Source: Rhodanobacteraceae bacterium (GTDB lineage: Bacteria > Acidobacteriota > Terriglobia > Terriglobales > Acidobacteriaceae). From it: a DNA stretch of 52,069 nt. The notes below the pieces were generated by a model, which saw nothing but the letters and a program-made list of their open reading frames with translations, made no database searches and had not been told where the DNA came from. Below, piece after piece: positions 20,372 to 30,830 of the stretch (its first letter is position 1; each line of letters starts with the position of its first letter). The position numbers and the translations under genes were made by a program. The stretch is taken from positions 1 to 52,069 of the forward strand of contig CAJCHN010000112.1 of NCBI GenBank assembly GCA_903970285.1, in the 5' to 3' direction.

Positions 20372-22141
20372 CTAGTAGCTGGCGATGCTGCCGAAGCTGT
20401 GACGATGGTCGTGGCCGCCGATCAGTGTGCCCTGCGCATTCACCTCGATCAGCTCGGAGTCGCCCCAGGTGCCGGGGTTTTTTTCATCGGCTGCGTTCGC
20501 CTGATTGATCTTGTAGCCCATCGCGGCGAGGGCGGCGGCGGTCGCGTGGTCAAAGCGCTTTTCGAGGTCCAGCGTATCGGGCAGATACTGCTGGTGGAAG
20601 CGCGCGGCATCGGCCGCCTGTTGGATGGTGAGGCCGTTGACCAGTGTGCTGATGAGGTCGTTGGCGACGGTGGTGATGATGGTCGAGCCGCCAGGCGAGC
20701 CCAGCACCAGGCGCAGTTCGGCCGGGTGGCCGGGCGCGGCGTGCGTGGTGACGATGGTCGGCGTCATGGACGAGAGCGGGCGATGGCCGGGCGCGATCGC
20801 GTTGGCCGGACCCTGAATGAGCCCGAACATATTCGGTGAGCCGGGCTTCGAGGAGAAGTCGTCCATCTCGTTGTTGAGCAGGAAGCCGAGGCCCTCAGCG
20901 GTCGCGCCGCAGCCAAAGATCCCGTTGAGCGTGTAGGTGACGGCGACCGCGTTCCCGTCCTGGTCGACGATGGAGTAGTGGGTGGTCTGGTTGGACTCGT
21001 GCGGCTGCGGCGCGGCGGTCGGTGGAGGTGGCAGGAAGCCGGCCGGGCGTTTAAGTTCGGCCGAGGGTGTGGGCTTGTTGGCGTCGATGGTAGTAGCCCA
21101 TGCGGCGGCGTAAGCCGGGGAGGCTAGCTGGGTGAGCGGGATGGTGGCGTAGTCGGGGTCGCCCAGGTAGTCGGCGCGATCCATGTAGGCACGGCGGAAG
21201 GCTTCGGTGATCAGGTGAACCTGGGCGGTGGAGCGGTCGGCCCCGGCGGCTGGCAGATCGAAGTGGGAGAGGATGTTGAGTGTCTCGATCAGTGCAATGC
21301 CACCCGAAGAAGGCGGCGGCGAGGTAATGATGTCGTAGCGCTGTCCGTGGGTGGTGTATTCGCCGACCAGTGGATTGCGGTCGACGACCTTGTAGGCGGC
21401 GAGGTCGGCCTCGGTAAGCAGGCCTCCGTGGGTTTGCACGGATCTGGCAAGCTGCTCGGCGAGTTTGCCGCGGTAGAAGTCGTCGGGATGCGCGGCCAGC
21501 GTGGTGAGGGTGCGGGCGAGGTCGGGCTGCTTGAAGGTGTCACCGGCGGCGTAGAAGTTCCCGTCGCGCTGGAAGATGCGCTTGGATTCCGGGAACTGGG
21601 CCAGATTGGACGCGTGGAATGTACGGGCCTCTTCAGCCGAGAGCACGTAGCCGTCGGTCGCCAGCCTGATCGCCGGGGCCATATCCTGCGCGAGCGTCAG
21701 CCGGCCGAAGTGCTGCTGCGCGTACGCCAGTCCGGCGACCGACCCGGGAACTCCAATGGCCTTGTAGCCAAGTGTGGACAGACCGGGAACGACATTGCCC
21801 TGCGCGTCCTGGTACATCGTAGCGGTGGCCGCCTGCGGGGCTCGTTCGCGGAAGTCTACAAAGTGGGCTTTGCCGTTCCGTGCGTCGCGAAAGAGCATGA
21901 ATCCGCCGCCACCCAGGTTTCCGGCCTGCGGCAGGACGACCGCGAGCGCAAACCCGACAGCGACGGCCGCGTCGACGGCATTGCCGCCCTGCCGCAGGAT
22001 CTGCAGCCCCGCGTCCGACGCGTCGTGGTGGATCGTAACCACCATGGCGTGCTTTCCCGGATCCTGGGCGGGCTGCGATGCGGGCTGCTGGGCAGAGGCG
22101 AGAGACGTCGTCAGAAGAGCGGCGAGCAGCTTGCGGATCAT
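20372..22141 (-). CDS. ggt: Gamma-glutamyltransferase, exported
   Basis: 589 residues with a signal peptide (IRKLLAALLTTSLASAQ). Periplasmic GGT cleaves glutathione and gamma-glutamyl compounds after autoprocessing. The processing nucleophile is T386 in NQTTHYSIVDQDGNAVAVT. Other family marks are NLGGGGFMLF, NNEMDDFSSKPG, PLSSMTPTIV and the oxyanion-loop GSPGGSTIITTV. Full length and apparently active. ATG 22141. Downstream of the stop a short GACGGC/GCCGTC hairpin (20340-20354) sits before the lipase-maturation gene, but its T-rich side faces the other strand. Confidence 0.95.
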   Translation of the reverse strand: MIRKLLAALLTTSLASAQQPASQPAQDPGKHAMVVTIHHDASDAGLQILRQGGNAVDAAVAVGFALAVVLPQAGNLGGGGFMLFRDARNGKAHFVDFRERAPQAATATMYQDAQGNVVPGLSTLGYKAIGVPGSVAGLAYAQQHFGRLTLAQDMAPAIRLATDGYVLSAEEARTFHASNLAQFPESKRIFQRDGNFYAAGDTFKQPDLARTLTTLAAHPDDFYRGKLAEQLARSVQTHGGLLTEADLAAYKVVDRNPLVGEYTTHGQRYDIITSPPPSSGGIALIETLNILSHFDLPAAGADRSTAQVHLITEAFRRAYMDRADYLGDPDYATIPLTQLASPAYAAAWATTIDANKPTPSAELKRPAGFLPPPPTAAPQPHESNQTTHYSIVDQDGNAVAVTYTLNGIFGCGATAEGLGFLLNNEMDDFSSKPGSPNMFGLIQGPANAIAPGHRPLSSMTPTIVTTHAAPGHPAELRLVLGSPGGSTIITTVANDLISTLVNGLTIQQAADAARFHQQYLPDTLDLEKRFDHATAAALAAMGYKINQANAADEKNPGTWGDSELIEVNAQGTLIGGHDHRHSFGSIASY

Positions 22142-22244
22142 CCGGATACCTCAAGAGTGTTGCTACAGGATATACAAGGGCGTTGCTGCTGGCGGGCAAA
22201 CGAACTCCACCCGCACTCCTGTCATCTCCAGCTCTACTCCACCT

Positions 22245-23559
22245 CTACGGCTCGGGCGTCGTCGGCATGGTCTTCAGCAGAGCCAGTTCGCTCTGCACCC
22301 GGGCCCACTTCTGCGGGTCGCGCCGGGTGGTGATCGGCGCCGCAGGATCGGCATAGTAGGCGAGCATGTCCTCCTCAAGGCCGATGGGAACCGGCCGCGA
22401 GGGCTTTCGGGTGAGGGTGTCGAGCAGCTTCGCGTAGGTCTGGTCAGTCAATCGGTAGCTTCCCGGGCTCACCTTGAGCCCCGTGTCGAGGTCGAGGTTC
22501 GGATACCTGTTCTGACGAATCGGCGGGGGCCCAGCTTCGGGCGGCGGCACACGCAGGTTGAGCAGAGCCAGTCGCAGGGCGGCGACGGAGTCGTTCACCG
22601 AATGGATATAGAGCTGCTCCGAGGCGGGGTTGGGACCGCGAATCTTCAAGTCGGCGAGCGGCCCCACCGGAGGCATGATCTGGATCAGCCGGGCCAGCGT
22701 GTAGGTGCCGATGCCGGCGTGTCCGGTAGGCCTCCCAGCCATTGTCGAAATCGGCCTGGCGCAGGTCGGCTTCGAGCCGGGTGAAGTCCGGGCTGGGGCT
22801 GTCGTCGGGAAAGTGATTGCGGCGCAGAACCGTCTCCGCGTAAGCGATGCGCGGCAGAAAGTGGCGGACGCTGAATCGATAGCCGAAGAGATTGGTGCGC
22901 TGGACGCGCAGCGTCTTATCCAGGCGCAGGCCGTAGGTCTCGTTGAAGGCTCGGGTGAGCAGGTCGACCGCGACGTTCAGGCCGACGGCCTCCAGGTAGC
23001 GGCGCGGCGCGAACCGATGCTTCGCGATCTCGTTGATGTCGAAGGCGAATTCCACGCGAACGTGATCGTGAGGATTGTCCTCGTAGGTGACGACGCTGCC
23101 GAAACGGCGGGCGAGCGACGGGAACTCGCCGGCGACCGAGGGGTTGGTCGCCTCGGAGTGTCCGATGGTGTCGCCGAGGTAGTGCGAAAGGGCACCGACG
23201 GCGAAGGCGAGTTCGTCCGGGGTACGGGCGTTGCGCAGCAGCGAGTCGATGAAGTCGCCGGAGCGGACGTAGTGGGTGAGGTCGGAGAAGAATGGGTTGC
23301 CGAAGGGATAGTAGCCGAGGTCCTGAATGGCGCAGCCCCCGTAGGCGTAGGAGTGCGCCTCCTGCAGCTGCGCGGACGTGATGCCGGGGAAGCGCGTCTC
23401 CAGCAGTGGGACGATGGAGTTCTTCCAGGTGAGATCGATCAACTGCTCGTGGGTCTGGACGGAGTAGGCGTCGCCGCGGCCGGGGACGAGGGAGGTGACG
23501 ATCAGGACGAGGGCGGTCTTGAGGAAGTGAGTGATCTTGCGTGAGCGGGATCTGGGCAT
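22245..23559 (-). pseudogene. Zinc-dependent phospholipase C-like gene, split by a +1 frameshift
   Basis: Reading from ATG 23559, an exported protein (signal HFLKTALVLIVTSLVPGRGDA) contains THEQLIDLTW, YGGCAIQDLGYYPFGN and ALSHYLGDTIGHSEATNP, the histidine/aspartate zinc pattern of the PLC/S1-P1 nuclease fold. After about 275 residues (DFDNGWEAYR) the frame degenerates into an arginine/histidine-rich run ending at 22444. A second frame opens in 22718-22742 and continues sensibly (TGHAGIGTYTLARLIQ, YPNLDLDTGLKVS) to a stop at 22245. Joining the two would give about 438 residues. One surplus base in 22718-22742 explains it: a true inactivating mutation, a sequencing error, or less likely programmed shifting. 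Confidence 0.8.
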
Positions 23560-23767
23560 GGCTTCTAAGTGGCTCAGATGCCTGTAGTTGGCCGGCGGCA
23601 AAAGACTGTGCAAAACGGCAACATCGAGGGTTGGCGAACAACGCCTCCTCGCGGCGCGCTTCTGCTGCCTCATCGGTAGATACACCGTGCTCCTCGACAC
23701 AAGGACGATCCACCTCGTCCCCTTCGAAGCCGATGCGCGCGTACCGGGAGTAGCACCGGGCGCGCAC

Positions 23768-25849
23768 CTACTGCTTCACCTGTCCTTGCACCGCATCCTC
23801 CAGCGAAATCCCGTTCTTATCGAGCAGGTCGCCTAAGTCCCGGTCCAGCTCGATCCTCGCCTTCTGGTAGTTCGACCGCGCCGCAATCTCACTTGCCCGG
23901 GCCTGCGCCAGGTACGCTACATCCTGCACCACCTGGAGATTGGTCGATTCTCCAAACTCCAGCCGGTCCCGGTCCGCCTGCAGCAACTGCTCCTGATATC
24001 CCCTCGAGGACTCCGCCGCCTTGTAGGCTGCGAAGCTCGTCTCCAGCGCGATCTGGGCATTCTCTATGTCTTCGCGAATCTGCTCCGACAGCTTCTCCGT
24101 ACGCGCCTGCACCTGCCGCACCTGCACCGCATCGCGGGCGGCGTCCGATTCTGCGACCCGGTTGCGCAGCGGAAGATTCAATTGCACGCCGCCTTGGACG
24201 ATCGTCGAAACCCGTAGCCCGCCCAGCGCGAAATTCGCCGGCAACGTCGGAGTCGCCGTCCCAGCCGTTCCCAGCGGCTCGAACGCCGTCTCTGAACTGC
24301 CCCGCGTCTGCACATTGGCATAAACATTCAACTGCGGCCTGGTCTCGTTGCGCGAGGCCGCCGCGCTGATCTGCCCGGTGCGGATTTGCAGCTGCGACTG
24401 GGCCAGGTCCGGACGCCGCGCCAGGCCCCGCTGAATCAGCTCTGAAACCGTCGTTTGTTCGAGCCGGTCAGGAACCGTGATCCGGTCCGTCGGCACGATC
24501 TCCGTAAACCCCACCGCGAACGCAGGTGCATCCGTCCGCAGGATCAGATTCCGCAGAATCACCTCCTGGGTGCGGTAGAGTCCCTGCGCCTGCGTCAGGT
24601 CGAATTCGCTCGAGCTCACCAGCGCATCCGCGCGCAACAGTTCGATCGGCGCCAGAGTTCCTTCCTCCACCTGCGCCCTGTCGTCGGATTGCAGCTTCTT
24701 CGCCGCGTTCAGCGCCTCCTGCTTCACCTCCACGTTTTCGCCGAGCGAGACCAGATCGAAGTAGATGCGCGACGCGCCATACACCGTCTCCAGCACCTGC
24801 TGCTCAAACAGCAGCCGGGAGATCTTTCGATTCTCGTTCGCGATGTGCAGGTAGCGCAGATTCACGCTCGAGCCAAACCCGCGTAGCAGCGGCTGCGTCA
24901 GAGTCACCGAGGTGCTGGGTTGCGAAAGCGGATCCAGTTCGCCTGCTGACCCGTAGATCACCTGCGAGTCGTTGTTCACCGTGGCCTGGAGCTGTGTCCC
25001 CAGGCGAAATCCCTGCAGGTACGAGGTGTTCAACGCCACGAAGTCCAGCGGCGCCGTCTGGGTCGCCGTCCCTCCGGAGCCCCCCGCCCCGGATCCAGTC
25101 CCGTTTCCGGCAGTGGTCGTCGACGTCAGCGTGACCGTATTGGAACGCCGCAGATAGCCGCTCTCCAGAAACAGATTCGGATCGAACAGCGGCACCGCCG
25201 GTCCACTGGCATACTGCGTGCTTGCCGCGGGGCTCGCCGACAGGTTCGTCTGGGTCTGCGTGGTCGCGTTCAACGACGTAAGATCGGTCACCGTCGGCGT
25301 CACCGGGTTCGTATTCTGCGCGGTCGAATCCAGCAGCGGTGACCCCGGTCCGCCCACGCCGTTCGGCGGTTCCTGGATTGTAAAGTCGATTCCTCGCAGG
25401 CTTCCCCCGCCCTGTGCCCGCCGCCGGTCTGTGTCCGCTAGAATCAGGTTGTACCGCTCCACCTCCACGTCCAGATTGTTCTCGATGGCCAAGGCGATCG
25501 CATCGCGAGCGCTCAGGTACAGCTTGCCGTCCCGCACCAGCGATCGCAGTCGCTCTCCGTTGCCGGCAAACAGCTCCGGCACGCGCGGCGCCCGAAACGG
25601 CCCGAAGTAATGCGGAGTCTCCAGCCCGCGCGGCTCGGAACGTAACGGTTCCACCACCGGCGTCCCCGTATCCTTTGTCGGCACGCCCGGCGTGAACTGC
25701 GAGATCGGCGGCGCGTCCGGAATCAGCGGCGCATTCGCTCCCGCCGCCGGCACATTCACCTGCGCCGGCTCAGGCGTCACCTGCTGCTGCGCAACGGCCG
25801 CTCCCGCCGCAAGACCCGCAGCAAGAGGAAACCCAAGGCCCCACTTCAT
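23768..25849 (-). CDS. TolC-family outer-membrane channel of an RND efflux system
   Basis: 693 residues, long for the family because of a proline/alanine-rich N-terminal stretch. Signal peptide KWGLGFPLAAGLAAGAAVAQ. Two OEP repeats with long coiled-coil helices follow; the second starts near LPLRNRVAESDAARDAVQVR and ends in ARSNYQKARIELDRDLGDLL, the usual C-terminal motif. The first repeat includes LTQPLLRGFG and YFDLVSLGENVEVKQEAL. It should form the outer-membrane exit duct for the pump encoded upstream. The ATGA overlap with the adaptor gene (25846-25849) shows coupled translation. It is the last gene of the three-gene operon. Confidence 0.93.
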   Translation of the reverse strand: MKWGLGFPLAAGLAAGAAVAQQQVTPEPAQVNVPAAGANAPLIPDAPPISQFTPGVPTKDTGTPVVEPLRSEPRGLETPHYFGPFRAPRVPELFAGNGERLRSLVRDGKLYLSARDAIALAIENNLDVEVERYNLILADTDRRRAQGGGSLRGIDFTIQEPPNGVGGPGSPLLDSTAQNTNPVTPTVTDLTSLNATTQTQTNLSASPAASTQYASGPAVPLFDPNLFLESGYLRRSNTVTLTSTTTAGNGTGSGAGGSGGTATQTAPLDFVALNTSYLQGFRLGTQLQATVNNDSQVIYGSAGELDPLSQPSTSVTLTQPLLRGFGSSVNLRYLHIANENRKISRLLFEQQVLETVYGASRIYFDLVSLGENVEVKQEALNAAKKLQSDDRAQVEEGTLAPIELLRADALVSSSEFDLTQAQGLYRTQEVILRNLILRTDAPAFAVGFTEIVPTDRITVPDRLEQTTVSELIQRGLARRPDLAQSQLQIRTGQISAAASRNETRPQLNVYANVQTRGSSETAFEPLGTAGTATPTLPANFALGGLRVSTIVQGGVQLNLPLRNRVAESDAARDAVQVRQVQARTEKLSEQIREDIENAQIALETSFAAYKAAESSRGYQEQLLQADRDRLEFGESTNLQVVQDVAYLAQARASEIAARSNYQKARIELDRDLGDLLDKNGISLEDAVQGQVKQ

Positions 25850-27582
25850 GGCTTGCTCTCCTCTTTCCCATTGGGCTTGCTGGCGCCCTGTGACTTCTTC
25901 TGACCCGGCTTCGCGCTCTGCCCCTGCATATCCTGGTCTTCAATCCCCGGATCGCCATACTGCGACGTCCCGCCCGGCGGCGTGGGCTTTGCGCCCGGCG
26001 GAGGTGTGTTCTGCTGCTGCTCCGCCTCCTTGCTCATGTGCGTCTTGACCGGCGCACCCTCCTTCACCTCATCCGTAAACGTGCTGGCCACAAGTTCGCC
26101 CTCGCGCAGCCCGCTCACCACCTCGATCTGCGGCCCGAAGTCCCGCCCCAGCACCACCGGGGTCAGGTGGACCTTGCCGCCGTCGATCACCGCGCACTGC
26201 GTCGTGTCTTTCCGGATCGCCACCGCATCGCTCGAAATCACCAGCGGCCCTGGTCCCGCCGCGCCCAGAAAGGTCGCCACAGCATACATTCCCGGCAACA
26301 GCCTCCCGGACGAGTTATCCACCTGGATCTCCGTAATCATCGTCCTCGTGTTCTGGTCGATCGATCCCGCCGTCCGCGTCACCTGCCCTTCAATCGCGGA
26401 CGTCGGAAACTCGTCGAAATGCAGCGTCGCCCTCTGCCCCACGTGAACGCTTTCCGCGTAGCCCTCCGGAACCGACACCAGGATGCGCAGCCTGCTGTTC
26501 TGCGCAATCGTGAACAGCGGTCCGCCGCTGACCCCCGTTCCCGTCCCAGGCGTCGCATAGTTCGGTCCCGTTCCGCTCGACCCATAGCTGTTCGTTCCCG
26601 CGTTCGCGCTCTGCCCGCTCGTCGTCCCCGAGCCCATGGTCGTCGGCGCTGTCCCGCCCGAAGATCCCGAAGCCGAGATCAGGTCGCCATTCTCCACATT
26701 CCGCTGGGTAATGATCCCGTCGAACGGCGCCGTCACCCGCTCATAACTTTGCAGTGCGATATTCCGGTTCAGGTTGGCCCGGAACGCCTCCACATTGCGC
26801 TCCGCCGCCGCTACGTTCGCCACCTGCGCCTGGTAATCCGCCTCCCGCTGATCGCCGTCCTGGCGCGAGAACACGCCCTTCACCACCAGCACCCGGTAGC
26901 GGTCCACCGTCACCTTGGTCAGCGCCAGTTGCGTCTCCTGCTGTGCCAGCTGCGCCTGTGCCTGGTCCAGCTGCTGCCGCGCCTGCGCCACCTGCGCGTC
27001 CAGGTCCGGCGCATCGATCACTGCCAGCAGCTGGCCTTTGCGCACATGGTCGCCAATGTCCACGTACCGCCGCTTCAGATAGCCGTTCGCCCGCGCATAC
27101 ACCGACGATTCCGTCAGCGGAGTCGTCGTGCCTGGCAGCACCAGCCCCGCCTTGTTCTGCTGCCGGTGCACCCGGATCACCTCGATCGTCGGCGGCTCAC
27201 CCTCTTCCTTCGCCCGCTGTTCGGTCTCCTTGTTGCGCTTGTGTCGCGGAATCCAGCCCAGCACCAGCACCAACAGAAACACCACCACCACGCCCGCCAC
27301 CACCCAGAACAACACCTTGTTGCCCCTGGCCTTCTTGAACGGCTGGCTCACCACCTCGGTCACTGGCCGGTGGTGCTTCTTCGCGCTCGAGTTGGTCTCC
27401 GCGAATTCCTTCCCCAGGCGCGTATCGTCCAGCGAGTTCGGATCGTCGAAGGCGCGCCCCAGCTCGCGCGGCGACGCGCCGTCCGCTCCATACGACGTGT
27501 CCGCAAACTCTTCGCCCAGGTGCTCGCGCCCGTCGCTCAGGCGCGGCTTCGGGTTCTGCTCATCAAATCCATCGTTAGGCAT
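25846..27582 (-). CDS. RND periplasmic adaptor (HlyD/MFP family) with cytoplasmic extension
   Basis: 578 residues. Unlike most adaptors, about 88 polar residues precede the single membrane helix (VLFWVVAGVVVVFLLVLVLG), and this tail repeats an LGxEFAxT motif twice. The periplasmic part has the lipoyl half-motif (SSVYARANGYLKRRYVDIGD), a coiled-coil hairpin (DAQVAQARQQLDQAQAQLAQ), the second lipoyl half with a roughly 45-residue Gly/Ser/Thr insertion, then beta-barrel and membrane-proximal domains. The C terminus is again low complexity and Pro/Gln/Lys rich. It links the permease to the outer channel. ATG 27582 overlaps the permease stop as TAATG. Confidence 0.93.
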   Translation of the reverse strand: MPNDGFDEQNPKPRLSDGREHLGEEFADTSYGADGASPRELGRAFDDPNSLDDTRLGKEFAETNSSAKKHHRPVTEVVSQPFKKARGNKVLFWVVAGVVVVFLLVLVLGWIPRHKRNKETEQRAKEEGEPPTIEVIRVHRQQNKAGLVLPGTTTPLTESSVYARANGYLKRRYVDIGDHVRKGQLLAVIDAPDLDAQVAQARQQLDQAQAQLAQQETQLALTKVTVDRYRVLVVKGVFSRQDGDQREADYQAQVANVAAAERNVEAFRANLNRNIALQSYERVTAPFDGIITQRNVENGDLISASGSSGGTAPTTMGSGTTSGQSANAGTNSYGSSGTGPNYATPGTGTGVSGGPLFTIAQNSRLRILVSVPEGYAESVHVGQRATLHFDEFPTSAIEGQVTRTAGSIDQNTRTMITEIQVDNSSGRLLPGMYAVATFLGAAGPGPLVISSDAVAIRKDTTQCAVIDGGKVHLTPVVLGRDFGPQIEVVSGLREGELVASTFTDEVKEGAPVKTHMSKEAEQQQNTPPPGAKPTPPGGTSQYGDPGIEDQDMQGQSAKPGQKKSQGASKPNGKEESKP

Positions 27583-30500
27583 TAGGCCGGCTGCTCCTGC
27601 ATCGTGTCTGGATCCTTCCCGAGCGAGTTCCCCGGCTCCGTCACCGGCCCGTACTCGTCGTCAATCTGCTTGTCGAAATCTACCGGCGGATTCTTCTTCA
27701 CCAGCGAATAGATCACCGGAACGATAAACAGCGTTCCCACCGTCGCCAGCAGCAGGCCGCCAATCACTGCCCGGCCCAGCGGCGCGTTCTGCTCTCCGCC
27801 CTCACCCAGCGCCAACGCCATCGGCAGCATGCCGATGATCATCGCCAGCGCCGTCATGATCACCGGCCGGAGCCGCGTAAATCCCGCGTTCAGCGCCGCC
27901 TCCATCCGGTCCTTGCCCGCGACCCGCTCGTCATTGGCAAACACCACCATCAGGATCGAGTTCGCTGTGGCCACGCCGATGGTCATGATCGTGCCCATCA
28001 GCGAGGGCACGCTGAACGTTGTCTGCGTCAGATACAGCATCCACAGGATCCCGCAGAACGCCCCCGGCAGCGCCATCAGGATGATCACCGGATCGAGCCA
28101 TGACTGGAAGTTCACCGCCATCAGCAGGTACACCAGCCCGATCGCGAAGATGATTCCGATGCCCAGCCGCACAAACGACTTCTGCATCGTGTCCACTTCG
28201 CCGCGCAATTCAATGGTCGTTCCGGTCGGCAGCGTTCTCGTCTCATCCGCAATGATCTTGCGGATATCGCTCGCCACCGAGCCCAGGTCGCGCTGGTCCA
28301 CATCCGCATAAATGTCGAACGTCGGCTGAATGTTGTAGTGGTCGATGATGATCGGAGACTCGTCCCGCCGGAAAGTCGCCAGGTTCCCCAGCAGCTGCGA
28401 CGTGTTTCCGTTCGGTGAGGTCACCGGCGTCCGTGCCAGGGCAGGCAGGTCGTTGATTCGATAGATCGGCGTCTGCGTCACAATCTGGTAGTTCACGCCG
28501 TTCAGCGGATTCAGCCACTCATTGGGCGCGGTCTGTCCGGTGCCGGTCAGCGAGATCAGCGCGGCGTTGGCCACATCCGACTGCGTCAATCCCACCTGCC
28601 GCGCCTTGGTCCGATCCACATTCACCTGCAGCGTCGGGTACGAAACCTGCTGGTGAATGTGCGCGTCCACCGCACCTGGAATGGCCAGCACCCGCTTCAG
28701 AATCTTCTGCGCAATCTGATAATTGCCCTTGCCGCGCCCGGTCACCGCGATATCGATCGGCGCCGGCAGTCCGAAATCCAGGATCTGGTTGGTAATGTTC
28801 GCCGGCACGAAGAAGAACGTCGCCCCGGGAAACTTCTTCGGCAGGTCCTCCCGCAGCATGCGCATGTACTTGGTGGTGTCCCGTTTGCCGGGATTGAGCG
28901 AAATCAGAATCTGTCCATCGGAGTTCGAGATGGTCGCGTTCGCACCAAACGCCAGGTTGATGCCCCCGTTTGGCAGCCCGATATTATCCAGCACCAGCTT
29001 GATTTCGGAAGGCGGAATGACCTTCCGGATCTCCTCTTCGACCGAAGCGAAGTACTGCTCCGAATCCTCGATCCGCAAGCCCTCCGGAGGATTCACATGG
29101 AGCGCCATCTGCCCGGAATCCACGTACGGGAAGAAGTCTTCGCCGATAAACAGCCCCACCGGCAGCGACAGCACCACAAACAGGCCAAAAAGGATAAGCG
29201 TCAGCGCCGGATTCTCCAGGCACCACCCCAACACCCCCTTGTAGCCGTGCCGGAACCGCTCGAACTGCCGGTCGAACCTCTGGTGCCAGCGCCAGACCCA
29301 GTTCTCGCGCTCCTCCCGCTCGCTCGCCGCCTCGTCCTGGTAGAGGTCGATCTCCGCCTTCAGCAGGAAGTGCATCATGGTGGGCACGAGCGTACGCGAA
29401 AGGAAGTAAGACGCCAGCATGGCGAAGGCGACGGCCATGGCGAGCGGCGTAAACAGGTACTTCGCCGCACCCGTCAACAACACCACCGGCAGAAACACAA
29501 TACATATAGAGAGCGTCGAAACGAACGCCGGTGCGGCTACCTGCTGCGCCGAGTCCAGAATCGCCCGCACCAGCGGCTTCTTCTCCGACATGTTCCGGTG
29601 CGTGTTCTCGATCTCCACCGTCGCATCGTCCACCAGGATACCGACCGCCAGCGCCAGTCCGCCGAGCGTCATCACGTTGATGGTCTCGCCCAGGGCGGTC
29701 AGAATAACCAGCGAAGTCGCGATCGAGAGCGGAATCGACGTGCAGACGATCAGCGTCGAACGCCACGACCCCAGGAACAGCAGGATCATGAGACCGGTCA
29801 GCGCCGCCGCGATCGCCGCCTCGCGCGCCACCTCGCCAATCGACTCCCGCACGAAGACCGACTGGTCGAACAGCGGCGTAATCTTCAGATTCGACGGGAG
29901 CCCGGCCTTGATCCGCGGAATCGATCTCTTCACCCCGTCCACAATGTCGATGGTGCTGGTCTCCCCGTTCTTCAGCACCGTCAGCAGCGCCCCGCGTTTA
30001 CCGTCCTGGCGCACGATGTTGGTCTGCTCGGCAAAGCCCTCCTCAACCTGCGCCACATCCTTGATCGTCACCACCGACCCGTTCGCCGCTCGAATCGGCA
30101 GATCGTTCAGCGCCGAAACCTCGCCCGGCGAGCTGTTCGTCTTCACCACGTACTCGCGGTCGCCGATGCGCGCCGTCCCCGCGGGCAGAATCAGGTTCTG
30201 CTGCGAGATTGCCGTCGAAACGTCCTGCGCCGAAAGATGGTTCGCATACATCAGGTCCGGTTCGGTGTCGACCATGATCTGCCGCACCTTGCCGCCGTAA
30301 GGCAAAGGCACCGAAGCTCCACGCACGTTCGCCAGCCGCGGCCGGATAAAGCTGATTCCAAGGTCGTACAGGTCGGCCTCGCTCAAGCCCTGGCCGGAGA
30401 GCGAAAGCTGCACGATCGGCACCGACGACGCGTCGAACTTGATGATGTTCGGTGGGTAAGTGCCCGGCGGCAGCACCCGCAGAATGGTCTGCACCACCGC

Positions 30501-30830
30501 GGTAATCTGCGAAAGTGCCAGTTCCACCTTCACATTCGGCTGGAAATACACCCGGATCACCGAAACACCCTGGTACGACTCCGACTCCGAGTGCTCGATG
30601 TCGTTCACGGTCGTGGTCAGCGCCCGCTCGCACACGGTCACAATCCGCCCTTCCATCTCCGCCGGAGTCAGCCCGGAATACGTCCAGACGATCGTGACCA
30701 CCGGAATGTTGATGTACGGGAAGATGTCCTTCGGCGCTTCAATCGCCGAACCGATCCCGAGCAGAAAGATCAACAGCGAGAGGACGACGAAGGTGTACGG
30801 GCGCCGGAGCGCGAGCTTAACAATCCACAT
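27582..30830 (-). CDS. RND efflux permease (AcrB/MexB superfamily)
   Basis: 1082 residues with the twelve-helix RND architecture. The N terminus WIVKLALRRPYTFVVLSLL is helix 1. Helix 4 carries the proton-relay aspartates in GGLALAVGILVDDATVEIEN. The helix 10 region reads GVATANSILMVVFANDERV, where AcrB has its essential lysine (AKNAIL). Here that lysine is missing, which suggests a different ion-coupling arrangement, as in heavy-metal or hopanoid-type RND branches. Two large periplasmic loops are present. Substrate is unknown. First gene of an operon permease-adaptor-channel; ATG 30830. Confidence 0.93.
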   Translation of the reverse strand: MWIVKLALRRPYTFVVLSLLIFLLGIGSAIEAPKDIFPYINIPVVTIVWTYSGLTPAEMEGRIVTVCERALTTTVNDIEHSESESYQGVSVIRVYFQPNVKVELALSQITAVVQTILRVLPPGTYPPNIIKFDASSVPIVQLSLSGQGLSEADLYDLGISFIRPRLANVRGASVPLPYGGKVRQIMVDTEPDLMYANHLSAQDVSTAISQQNLILPAGTARIGDREYVVKTNSSPGEVSALNDLPIRAANGSVVTIKDVAQVEEGFAEQTNIVRQDGKRGALLTVLKNGETSTIDIVDGVKRSIPRIKAGLPSNLKITPLFDQSVFVRESIGEVAREAAIAAALTGLMILLFLGSWRSTLIVCTSIPLSIATSLVILTALGETINVMTLGGLALAVGILVDDATVEIENTHRNMSEKKPLVRAILDSAQQVAAPAFVSTLSICIVFLPVVLLTGAAKYLFTPLAMAVAFAMLASYFLSRTLVPTMMHFLLKAEIDLYQDEAASEREERENWVWRWHQRFDRQFERFRHGYKGVLGWCLENPALTLILFGLFVVLSLPVGLFIGEDFFPYVDSGQMALHVNPPEGLRIEDSEQYFASVEEEIRKVIPPSEIKLVLDNIGLPNGGINLAFGANATISNSDGQILISLNPGKRDTTKYMRMLREDLPKKFPGATFFFVPANITNQILDFGLPAPIDIAVTGRGKGNYQIAQKILKRVLAIPGAVDAHIHQQVSYPTLQVNVDRTKARQVGLTQSDVANAALISLTGTGQTAPNEWLNPLNGVNYQIVTQTPIYRINDLPALARTPVTSPNGNTSQLLGNLATFRRDESPIIIDHYNIQPTFDIYADVDQRDLGSVASDIRKIIADETRTLPTGTTIELRGEVDTMQKSFVRLGIGIIFAIGLVYLLMAVNFQSWLDPVIILMALPGAFCGILWMLYLTQTTFSVPSLMGTIMTIGVATANSILMVVFANDERVAGKDRMEAALNAGFTRLRPVIMTALAMIIGMLPMALALGEGGEQNAPLGRAVIGGLLLATVGTLFIVPVIYSLVKKNPPVDFDKQIDDEYGPVTEPGNSLGKDPDTMQEQPA

